NCBI GenBank assembly: GCA_944363895.1
Contig: CALVVP010000089.1
Coordinates: 1 to 19,715 of the forward strand
Source: an uncultured Bacilli bacterium
GTDB taxonomy: Bacteria; Bacillota_I; Bacilli_A; RF39; UBA660
Direction: 5' to 3'
Length of the DNA: 19,715 nt
The notes under the pieces are model-generated. The model was not told the origin of the DNA and did no database searches. It was given only the letters and a program-made list of their open reading frames with translations. The position numbers and the translations under genes were made by a program. Positions 6,720 to 14,365 of the stretch are shown piece after piece. Numbering within the stretch: position 1 is the first letter of the stretch; each line of letters opens with the position of its first letter.

Positions 6720-8603
6720 ATGAACAACGGTTATTTAACGGGTTGTGCTTTAGTTATCGCATTATTAATTAGTATAATGTTTGTTTTAAAAAAAGGAGTA
6801 TCGAATGTCGAAACTAAAATATTTAAAAAAATGCTATTATGTAATATTTTAGAAGCAATTTCGACTACTTTAATTGTCGTTATCGCTTTAACGATTAATT
6901 CGACTATTATTTTAAAGATATTAAATCGCATCGATGTGATTTTAATTGTTACTTGGTGTAGTTTAATGTTTTATTATATATACACTATTTCCACGACTAA
7001 CATTAATAAAAAAGTTCGCTATTTTATTTATCTATTCAATGGTATTATTTATGCTTTAGCTTTAATCCTTGATGTTCATATCATTAATGAAAATGGTATT
7101 TTAAATTCCAATGGTCCTTTACCTTTATTAGGTCTTGTTGGCGCTAGTATGTATATTGTATTTATGTTAATGATTTTAATATTTTATAAAAATAAAAAAG
7201 ATAATTTAGATAAAAACAAATACATTCCTCTTTATTTTTTAATATTTTTACTTTCCATTGTCGCAGTTTGTCGCGCTACGATTCCCGAAATTAATCTTGT
7301 TTCCATTGTTTTAAGTTTGATTGATATGATTATGATTTTTACGATTGAAAATCCTGATGTGAAAATGATTAATTATTTAAATTATGCTAAAGATACGGCC
7401 GAAAAAGCTAATCGGGCGAAATCAGACTTTTTATCGAGTATGTCCCATGAAATTAGGACACCATTAAATGCTATTGTCGGGTTATCGGAAGATATTGCCA
7501 GCTACAAAGAACAATTACCAAGTGAAGTAATTGAAGATGTTATTGATATTCAAAATGCTTCTAATACTTTACTAGAAATAGTTGGTAACATTTTAGATAT
7601 TAATAAAATTGAAAGCGAAAAAATGAAAATAATTGCTGAACCTTATAATTTTAAAGATGAAATAATGGCTTTAATCAATGTTACTAAAACTAGAATTGGT
7701 ACCAAACCAATTAATTTATCGATCAATATTGCCGAAGATATTCCTTATGAATTAATCGGTGATAAAATTCATATTAAACAAATAGTCAATAATTTACTTA
7801 GTAATGCGATTAAGTATACGGAAAAGGGAAACATTAATTTATCAGTTAAATGTATCAATAAAGATACTTTATGTACTTTAATAATTAGTGTTCAAGATAC
7901 TGGTCGGGGCATTAAAGCGGAAGATATTAATAAATTATTCACTAAGTTTGAAAGGTTAGATATCGAAAGAAATACTACAGCTGAAGGAACGGGTCTAGGA
8001 TTAGCCATTACTAAAAGTTTAGTCGAAATGATGGGCGGTAAGATTAATGTCCAAAGTCAATTTGGCCAAGGATCAATTTTTATGGTTCAATTGCCACAAA
8101 AGATAAGTAAACTAATTAATCCAATCTCTTTTTCCAATAATACTAATATTGACTTAAATATAAATAGTCAAGATATTGAAGTTGATTATGGTAATAAAAA
8201 AATATTAATCGTCGACGATAATAAATTAAATTTAAAAGTAGCAAGAAAAGCTTTAGCTAATTTTAATTTTACCATCGATGAAGCGGAAAGTGGCAGTGAA
8301 TGTTTAAATAAAGTGACAATAAACAATTATGATTTAATTTTAATGGATATCATGATGCCAGAAATGAACGGCGTAGAAACATTAAGAAAACTAAAAGAAA
8401 ATCCTGATTTTAAGACGCCGGTTATTGCTTTAACGGCTGATGCAATTTCTGGAGCTAAAGAAAAATATTTAAGTGATGGTTTTATTGATTATTTATCTAA
8501 ACCATTTAATCGTGAACAAATTAAACAAAAATTAGATATTATTTTTAATCCTATTCAACAAAATAAATTTAAGCAAGGAGTAACTAATGAAATTAATAAT
8601 TAA
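6720..8603 (+). CDS. seven-TM hybrid sensor histidine kinase with C-terminal receiver domain
   Basis: A 627-residue membrane sensor. Residues 5-214 contain about seven hydrophobic helices with short loops, so any signal is probably sensed within the membrane or at its surface; no PAS or HAMP domain is evident. The HisKA domain carries FLSSMSHEIRTPLN with phosphoacceptor H243. The ATPase domain has the N box (NNLLSNAIKYT), G1 box (DTGRGI), an F box around KLFTKFERL, and the G2 box (GTGLGLAI). A receiver domain follows: acidic pair in VDDN, phosphoacceptor D543 in LMDIMMPEMNG and conserved K594 in SKPF. No separate response regulator or HPt protein lies in the window, so the output is unclear. 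The gene overlaps the following ABC ATPase gene by 17 bases, suggesting joint function with that transporter. Kinase family sure; signal unknown. Confidence 0.95.
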   Translation: MNNGYLTGCALVIALLISIMFVLKKGVSNVETKIFKKMLLCNILEAISTTLIVVIALTINSTIILKILNRIDVILIVTWCSLMFYYIYTISTTNINKKVRYFIYLFNGIIYALALILDVHIINENGILNSNGPLPLLGLVGASMYIVFMLMILIFYKNKKDNLDKNKYIPLYFLIFLLSIVAVCRATIPEINLVSIVLSLIDMIMIFTIENPDVKMINYLNYAKDTAEKANRAKSDFLSSMSHEIRTPLNAIVGLSEDIASYKEQLPSEVIEDVIDIQNASNTLLEIVGNILDINKIESEKMKIIAEPYNFKDEIMALINVTKTRIGTKPINLSINIAEDIPYELIGDKIHIKQIVNNLLSNAIKYTEKGNINLSVKCINKDTLCTLIISVQDTGRGIKAEDINKLFTKFERLDIERNTTAEGTGLGLAITKSLVEMMGGKINVQSQFGQGSIFMVQLPQKISKLINPISFSNNTNIDLNINSQDIEVDYGNKKILIVDDNKLNLKVARKALANFNFTIDEAESGSECLNKVTINNYDLILMDIMMPEMNGVETLRKLKENPDFKTPVIALTADAISGAKEKYLSDGFIDYLSKPFNREQIKQKLDIIFNPIQQNKFKQGVTNEINN

Positions 8604-9291
8604 AAATTTAAAGAAAAATTTTGAAAAAAAAGAAGTTTTAAAAAATATAAATTTTGAATTTAAAGAAGGCAAAATCTATGGTTTATTAGGTCGAAATGGT
8701 GCTGGTAAAACCACTTTATTTAATTGTTTAAATGAAGATTTAGATATTGATTCAGGGGAATTTTATTTATTTGATCAAGAAATAAATAAAATAGAATCGA
8801 AAGATATTGGCTATGTTTTATCAACGCCAGTTGTTCCTGAATTTTTAACAGGCAGAGAATTTCTAAAATTTTTTATCGATATTAATAAAGATAATATTGA
8901 AAATTTAAAAAGTATTGACGAATATTTTGATTTAGTTAAATTAGATAAAGATGATCGGGATAAATTAATGAAAGATTATTCGCATGGAATGAAAAACAAG
9001 TTACAAATGTTAGTCTACATTATTGCTAGCCCTAAAATATTATTGTTAGATGAACCATTAACTTCGTTTGATGTTGTGGTGGCTGAAGAGATGAAAGAAT
9101 TATTAAAAAGCATTAAAAAAGATCATATTTTAATTTTTTCAACGCATATTATGGAGTTGGCTTTGGATTTGTGTGATGAGATAGTAGTTTTAAATAACGG
9201 TGTTTTAGAACATGTCGATAATAAAAATTTGACTAATCAACAATTTAAAAACAAAATAATCGATATTTTAAAAGGTGAAGAAGATGCTTAA
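8587..9291 (+). CDS. ABC transporter ATP-binding protein
   Basis: A 234-residue nucleotide-binding subunit of an ABC-2-like transporter acting with the permease that follows. Walker A GRNGAGKTT begins at residue 35, Walker B is ILLLDEP with D155, and the H-loop is H187 in FSTHIMEL. The signature loop is degenerate: YSHGM replaces LSGGQ, as in several antibiotic-resistance and lantibiotic-immunity type ATPases. AAGGAG at 8575-8580 lies inside the end of the histidine-kinase gene, so translation is coupled. The context of a sensor kinase, ATPase and permease recalls Bce-type envelope-stress or peptide-resistance modules, but the kinase type here differs from the usual BceS, so this role is an inference. 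Confidence 0.92.
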   Translation: MKLIIKNLKKNFEKKEVLKNINFEFKEGKIYGLLGRNGAGKTTLFNCLNEDLDIDSGEFYLFDQEINKIESKDIGYVLSTPVVPEFLTGREFLKFFIDINKDNIENLKSIDEYFDLVKLDKDDRDKLMKDYSHGMKNKLQMLVYIIASPKILLLDEPLTSFDVVVAEEMKELLKSIKKDHILIFSTHIMELALDLCDEIVVLNNGVLEHVDNKNLTNQQFKNKIIDILKGEEDA

Positions 9292-10858
9292 TGATTTTTT
9301 AATTTCTTTTAAAGTTAAAAATGCTTACACGGTTAATCAAATAATTTATTCTTTACAAAGAATTCCTTTACTAGGCAAAATTATATCTAATGAAGCCTAT
9401 AAAATGGCAGATTTTAAAATAATTAGTATGATTATTACCATTATTTATCAAATAATTAAAATATTTGGCTTTAAACTGTTGTATATATTAGTATTTTTAA
9501 TTATTCCTTTAAATATTTATCGAAGTTATAATCAAGAATTATTTATTCATATTTATTTATTTTTAGCTTTAATTGGTTGTTTTTCCAATACGGAAATATT
9601 TAATCCCACTAAAGATAAATATTATATGATTGTTTTAATGAAAATGAACGCCAAAAATCATACTTTATCTAACTTTATTTATTTTTTAGGTTCTATTTTT
9701 GTTGGTCAGATAACCGCGATGTTTCTTTTAGTTAATAATATAGTTAGTTGGTATAATATTATTTTATTAGCTACTTTGACCATATTTTTAAAACTTATAG
9801 CTATTAATTTTTACTTTTATCGCATGAAAAAGAGTCATAAAGTTATCAATGAAAACAAACCATCATCTTGGAGTCTTTATTTTGGTTTGATGATTGGTGG
9901 CCTAGCTTTAGCTTATGGCTTACCATATTTTAATATTACAATTAATTTACCGATATTTTATATTTTTACTTTTATCGTAATTATTTTAGGTTTGTTTTCT
10001 ATTAAAACTATTTTTAATTATGACAAATATACTTGGCTATATAAAAAATTATTAAACAAAGATAATGTTTTTGCGGTTTCTAAAGATAATACACAATTAA
10101 TTGCTACTAATATTCAAAAACAAATCTCAGTTGATAAAAATATTACTAGTGATAAAAATGGTTTTGCTTTTTTTCACGATTTGTTTGTTAAAAGACATCG
10201 GAAAATATTAATTGATCATGCAAAAAAAACAACGGTTGTTATTTTAATAGTTTCCTTAGTTATAATATTTTTAAGTTTAATTAATCAACAAGTTAAGACT
10301 GGCGTTAATAGTTTTACTTTGTTATTTTTACCTTATATGTTGTTTTTAATGTATTTTATCAATACGGGTAAAAATATTACTAATGCGATGTTTATGAATT
10401 GTGATCATAGTATGTTGGTTTATCGCTTTTATCGCCAATCTAATACCATTTTAGCGTTATTTAAAGAAAGATTAAAAACCATTATTGTTATTAATTTATT
10501 GCCAACTGTTACTTTAGCTGTTTCTTTATGCGTTTTATTGTTAGTTAGTGGGGGAACAGATAATTATTTAAATTATTTGATTATTTTCTTTTCTATTTTA
10601 GCTATGTCGATTTTTTTCTCCGTTCATAATTTAATTATTTATTATTTACTACAACCTTATAATGTAGGAATGGAAATGAAAAGTGCAACTTATAATATTG
10701 TTAGTTTTATTACTTATTGGCTTTGTTATTATATTTCGCAAATGCAAGTATCAACTTTAGTATTTGGTTCTTTAATGATTTTATTTGCCATTGTTTATTC
10801 TTTTATATCATTATTTTTAGTTTATAAATATGCACCAAGGACTTTTAGATTAAGATGA
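9284..10858 (+). CDS. ABC transporter permease
   Basis: About 524 residues. After an N-terminal stretch that could lie along the membrane (residues 1-40), there are six or so hydrophobic helices up to roughly residue 245, a hydrophilic cytosolic region (about 250-310, rich in Lys/Asn), and then another set of about six helices to the end. The duplicated look suggests a single-chain permease with two membrane halves pairing with the ATPase encoded upstream. I do not recognise a named family; exporter-type ABC-2 function is inferred from its partner. An in-frame GTG at 9275 is part of the AAAGGTGA ribosome binding site, so ATG 9284 is preferred. It overlaps the ATPase gene by 8 bases, and its stop overlaps the next start as ATGA. 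Confidence 0.82.
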   Translation: MLNDFLISFKVKNAYTVNQIIYSLQRIPLLGKIISNEAYKMADFKIISMIITIIYQIIKIFGFKLLYILVFLIIPLNIYRSYNQELFIHIYLFLALIGCFSNTEIFNPTKDKYYMIVLMKMNAKNHTLSNFIYFLGSIFVGQITAMFLLVNNIVSWYNIILLATLTIFLKLIAINFYFYRMKKSHKVINENKPSSWSLYFGLMIGGLALAYGLPYFNITINLPIFYIFTFIVIILGLFSIKTIFNYDKYTWLYKKLLNKDNVFAVSKDNTQLIATNIQKQISVDKNITSDKNGFAFFHDLFVKRHRKILIDHAKKTTVVILIVSLVIIFLSLINQQVKTGVNSFTLLFLPYMLFLMYFINTGKNITNAMFMNCDHSMLVYRFYRQSNTILALFKERLKTIIVINLLPTVTLAVSLCVLLLVSGGTDNYLNYLIIFFSILAMSIFFSVHNLIIYYLLQPYNVGMEMKSATYNIVSFITYWLCYYISQMQVSTLVFGSLMILFAIVYSFISLFLVYKYAPRTFRLR

Positions 10859-11484
10859 CATTAGATAAACTAAATAAAGAGTATGATCAATTGCAAATAA
10901 AATATGGCGCTAAAGAATTAGATGCAATTAAAAATGGTGGGCTAAGTAATAATCCTGACATCATGTTTTGCTTTATGAATCCAACGGGAAGAAATATCGC
11001 TTCGCAAAAAAGTTGGAAAGGTTTAAAATCCCCTTGGATAGGGACAAAAAACATTTGGGATTTATTTTATAGCCTTAATTTATTAGATGAAGAAATTTAT
11101 CAAAAAATAAAGACAATCAAAGGTAGTGATTGGAGTAGCGAATTTGCTGATAGGGTTTATGAGAATGTTAGAAAGCATCGCTATTTCATAACTAATTTAG
11201 CTAAATGTACGCAAATTGATGCGAGAGTTTTACCAGATTCAGTATATAAAAAATATTTAAATTTGTTTTTTGAGGAAATAAAAATAGTCAATCCTAAAAT
11301 TATAATTTTATTTGGTAATCAAATAAGTTCGATTATATTAAATACTAAAATATCATTATCTAATTGTCGAAAAAAAGTTTTTATTAAAAAAATTGGGGAT
11401 AAAGAATATCATTTTTATCCTGTTTATTATCCGGTTGGAAATGGAAGATTTAATATAAATAAGACAATTGATAATAGAAAGTGA
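10855..11484 (+). CDS. uracil-DNA glycosylase superfamily protein, divergent
   Basis: A 209-residue cytosolic protein with the architecture of the uracil-DNA glycosylase fold. The first motif corresponds to FCFMNPTGRN (N42-P43-T44-G45), in place of the usual GExPG/GQDPY water-activating loop. The central strand is YFITNLAKCTQ (N114 to C118), resembling NxVKCRP in family 4/5 enzymes. IIILFGNQ precedes a helix, and the late loop is YPVYYPVGNG (residues 189-197), in place of the HPS/HPA leucine-loop motif. The four Fe-S cysteines of family 4/5 are not present. It probably acts on damaged or modified bases or nucleotides, but activity cannot be assumed with altered motifs. Its start overlaps the permease stop by 4 bases, so it is co-translated with a transporter operon for no obvious reason. 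Confidence 0.68.
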   Translation: MTLDKLNKEYDQLQIKYGAKELDAIKNGGLSNNPDIMFCFMNPTGRNIASQKSWKGLKSPWIGTKNIWDLFYSLNLLDEEIYQKIKTIKGSDWSSEFADRVYENVRKHRYFITNLAKCTQIDARVLPDSVYKKYLNLFFEEIKIVNPKIIILFGNQISSIILNTKISLSNCRKKVFIKKIGDKEYHFYPVYYPVGNGRFNINKTIDNRK

Positions 11485-11492
11485 AGGTATTT

Positions 11493-11990
11493 ATGTCTAA
11501 AGAAGAAGTTTATTTAAAATTAAAAGAATTAGGCATTGAATATGAAAAATTTGATCATATTCCTATTTATACGATTGAGGAAGCTAACAATTTAAATATT
11601 AAAAATAAAGAATATGTTGCTAAAAATTTATTTTTAAGGGATGATAAAAAAAGAAATTATTATTTATTAGTGGTTAAAAATAATAAAAAAGTTGCTTTAA
11701 ATGATTTAAAAAATAAAATAAATAGTCGTCGGCTTAGCTTTGCTAGTGAAGAAGATTTAGAAAAATATTTAAAATTAAAAAAGGGTAGTGTCACACCACT
11801 TGGAGTTTTAAATGACAAAAATAATTTAGTAAAAGTCATTATTGATGAAGATATTTTACAAGACAAACTAATTGGTGTTCATCCTAATGACAATAGCGCA
11901 ACAATATTTATCCAAGTAAAAGATTTAATTAAACTAATTGCATTAAATGGTAATATAATTAAATATGTCAAAGTAGGTGATATATATTAA
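11493..11990 (+). CDS. prolyl-tRNA deacylase (YbaK/ProX-type trans-editing protein)
   Basis: About 165 residues of the YbaK/aminoacyl-tRNA deacylase fold, which removes mischarged amino acids (alanine in the ProX/PrdX group) from tRNA-Pro as a stand-alone protein. Seen: the N-terminal FDHIPIYTIEEA, the KNLFLRDDKKRNYYLLVV strand pair where the family places its essential lysine, SRRLSFASEEDLEKYL, the GSVTPLGVL block, and GVHPNDNSATIFI near the end, all typical of ProX. The in-frame GTG at 11481 lies within the ribosome binding site AAAGTGAAGGT (11478-11488), so ATG 11493 is the better start, 8 bases after the preceding gene. Its role in translation fidelity looks unrelated to its copper-gene neighbours. 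Confidence 0.88.
   Translation: MSKEEVYLKLKELGIEYEKFDHIPIYTIEEANNLNIKNKEYVAKNLFLRDDKKRNYYLLVVKNNKKVALNDLKNKINSRRLSFASEEDLEKYLKLKKGSVTPLGVLNDKNNLVKVIIDEDILQDKLIGVHPNDNSATIFIQVKDLIKLIALNGNIIKYVKVGDIY
11975..11980 (+). promoter_or_regulatory. ribosome binding site of copA that suggests an ATT start
   Basis: AGGTGA at 11975-11980 is the same element used by other genes here (4111, 14353, 19061), usually 3-6 bases before the start. Here the only codon at that distance is ATT at 11986, giving an N terminus of (M)KKIVLKIDGMTCSAC. The alternative GTG 11977 lies inside the element itself, with only weak AAAG upstream. Confidence 0.45.
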
Positions 11991-14157
11991 AAAAATCGTT
12001 TTAAAAATAGATGGTATGACTTGTAGTGCTTGTTCAAACGGTTTAGAAAAATATTTAAAAAGACAAGCAGGAATCATCGATGTTAATGTTAACTTAATCT
12101 TAGCCATCGCGACCATCGCTTATGAAAATATTAAAATCAAAGATATCGAAAATTATATTAAAGAAGCTGGATTTAAAAGTTTAGGCGAATTTAAAACTTT
12201 CGATGACAATAATACATTTAAAAAAGAAAAGAAATTATTGATTATTTATGGAATATTATTAATCATTTTAATGTATATAACGATGTCGCATATGCTAAGT
12301 CTTCCCAATTTAGATAATTATCCTAAAATTTATGCTTTAATATTAATTTTATTTAGTTTAATATTTTTAGTTTATGGTTTTGACATTATCAAAAATGGTT
12401 TTAAAAACTTAATTCATCAAATTCCTAATATGGATACTTTAGTAACCTTTAGTGTCACCTTTAGTCTAATTTATAGCTTCTATGGTGTTTTTAAAATATT
12501 TAATAATGAACTATCTTATCTTCATAATTTATATTTTGAATCAGCTTGTATGGTTATTTACTTTATTAAATTAGGAAGATTTATCGAAAATATTAGTAAA
12601 GATAAGACGAAAGATGCAATTAAGTCTTTAGTCCAAATTACGCCACAGTATGCGATTATTAAAAAAAATAACAAAGAAATCAAAATAACAATCGATGAAG
12701 TTAAAGTGGATGATATCTTAATTTGCCACCCAGGAGAAAAAATAGCGGTCGATGGAATTGTAATAAGTGGCAAGACATATGTCAATGAATCATTTATAAC
12801 AGGGGAAAGCAAACCAGTTTTAAAAGAAAAGAAAAGTAATGTCATCGCGGGATCGATTAATTATGACGGCGTTATTACATATAAAGCTAAAAAAATAGGT
12901 CGTGATTCGACAATTTCCGAAATTGTTAAAATGGCGGTTGAAGCAACTAACAGCAAAACTAAAATACAAAGAATCGCTGATAAAGTAAGTGGGATATTTG
13001 TGCCGATAATTTTTATAATTGCCCTTATAACTTTACTAATCCATCTTTTAATTGGTCATAGTTTTAATCTTTCATTAAATTATTTTGTAACCGTTTTAGT
13101 CGTTGCTTGTCCTTGCGCTTTAGGTTTAGCTGTTCCCTTAGTTATTGTGATTAGTAATGGTAAATGTGCGAAAAATGGTCTATTCTTAAAAAAAGCAGAA
13201 GTTATCGAAAACGCTAAGGATATTGATACCGTTGTTTTCGATAAAACTGGTACTTTAACTTATGGAAAATTAAAAATTAATAAATTTTTTAACTATTCTG
13301 ACATTACTGATAAACAATTATTAAAAATAGTTAGTAGTTTAGAAGCTAATTCTTCTCATCCCATTGCAACTGCTTTTTCGAAAAATAATTTATTAAAAGT
13401 AAGTGATTTCAAAAATATAGTAGGTATGGGAATATTTGGTCAGATTAAAACTAAAGAATATTATGTTGGCAATTTAAAACTTTTAGAAAAATTAAAAATT
13501 AAAGATAATCATATTTCAGATTATAATTTTTTAACGGAACAAGGATGTAGTATTTTATATGTTGTTTCTAATCAGAAAGTAATCGGTTTAATAGGTGTTA
13601 AAGACATCATTAGAAATAATAGTAAAGAATTAGTTAAAAATTTAAAAAATAATAAAATTAATGTTATAATGTTAACAGGGGATAATGCAAAAACAGCTAA
13701 ACTAATTGCCAAAGAGCTAGGAATAACTGAAATTATCGCCGATGTCCTTCCTAATAAAAAAGCGGATTTTATCAAATCATTAATTAAAGATAATAAAAAA
13801 GTTTTGATGATTGGCGATGGGATTAATGATGCTGTAGCTCTAGTAAATGCCACAATTGGAGTCAGTATTAGCGATGGAACGGATGTCGCTGTTGATTCAT
13901 CGGATGTTATTTTAATGAATAACGATTTAAATAATATTATTAAATTATTAAAAATAAGTCAAAAAGCATTTAAAATAATTAAACAAAACTTATTTTGGGC
14001 GTTTTTCTATAACTTAATTATGATTCCGCTTGCCGCAGGTTTATTGTCACCGCTAGGTATCGTTATGAATCCGATGATTGCCAGTTTAGCAATGACTCTA
14101 AGTAGTTTAACCGTTGTTTTTAATTCATTAAGATTAAAAGGAGAAAAAGATGCATAA
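11977..14157 (+). CDS. copA: copper-translocating P-type ATPase
   Basis: Inner-membrane P1B ATPase exporting Cu(I) from the cytosol. Numbered from GTG 11977: one N-terminal HMA metal-binding domain with GMTCSAC (C16, C19); two pairs of membrane helices; actuator domain with the TGES loop in FITGESKPV; the transmembrane CPC site at 378-380, followed by ALGLAVPLV; phosphorylation motif DKTGT with D422; the P1B-specific HP motif in SSHPIATA; TGDNAKT; and the hinge GDGINDAVAL. The last helices carry YNLIMIPLAAG and AMTLSSLTVVFNSLRL, the Cu(I) signatures. At about 724-726 residues it is the usual size for a single-HMA CopA. Either GTG 11977 or ATT 11986 is the start. It is followed at once by copZ; no CsoR or CopY regulator is in the window. 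Confidence 0.95.
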   Translation: MIYIKKIVLKIDGMTCSACSNGLEKYLKRQAGIIDVNVNLILAIATIAYENIKIKDIENYIKEAGFKSLGEFKTFDDNNTFKKEKKLLIIYGILLIILMYITMSHMLSLPNLDNYPKIYALILILFSLIFLVYGFDIIKNGFKNLIHQIPNMDTLVTFSVTFSLIYSFYGVFKIFNNELSYLHNLYFESACMVIYFIKLGRFIENISKDKTKDAIKSLVQITPQYAIIKKNNKEIKITIDEVKVDDILICHPGEKIAVDGIVISGKTYVNESFITGESKPVLKEKKSNVIAGSINYDGVITYKAKKIGRDSTISEIVKMAVEATNSKTKIQRIADKVSGIFVPIIFIIALITLLIHLLIGHSFNLSLNYFVTVLVVACPCALGLAVPLVIVISNGKCAKNGLFLKKAEVIENAKDIDTVVFDKTGTLTYGKLKINKFFNYSDITDKQLLKIVSSLEANSSHPIATAFSKNNLLKVSDFKNIVGMGIFGQIKTKEYYVGNLKLLEKLKIKDNHISDYNFLTEQGCSILYVVSNQKVIGLIGVKDIIRNNSKELVKNLKNNKINVIMLTGDNAKTAKLIAKELGITEIIADVLPNKKADFIKSLIKDNKKVLMIGDGINDAVALVNATIGVSISDGTDVAVDSSDVILMNNDLNNIIKLLKISQKAFKIIKQNLFWAFFYNLIMIPLAAGLLSPLGIVMNPMIASLAMTLSSLTVVFNSLRLKGEKDA

Positions 14158-14365
14158 AAATATTGAAAAAACTATTTATATTGAAGGAATGCATTGCGAA
14201 GGATGTATAAATAGAGTAAGCAATGTTTTAAGTAATATTAAAGAAGTTAAGACTTATCAAGTAGAACTAGGAAAAGCAGTAATTATATTAAAAAAAGATA
14301 TAGATTTAAATATTATAAAAGAAAAAATTGAAAATTTAGGATTTAAGGTTAGAGGTGAATTATGA
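14150..14365 (+). CDS. copZ: copper chaperone, heavy-metal-associated domain
   Basis: A 71-residue single HMA domain that carries Cu(I) in the cytosol and hands it to CopA. The metal site is GMHCEGC with its two cysteines at residues 18 and 21 in the first loop, and the ferredoxin-like fold ends with IENLGFKV. The residue between Met and the first Cys is His rather than Thr, a common CopZ variant. AAAAGGAG at 14136-14143 sets ATG 14150; the gene overlaps copA by 8 bases and its stop overlaps the next start by 4 bases, so the three should be made together. Confidence 0.92.
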   Translation: MHKNIEKTIYIEGMHCEGCINRVSNVLSNIKEVKTYQVELGKAVIILKKDIDLNIIKEKIENLGFKVRGEL

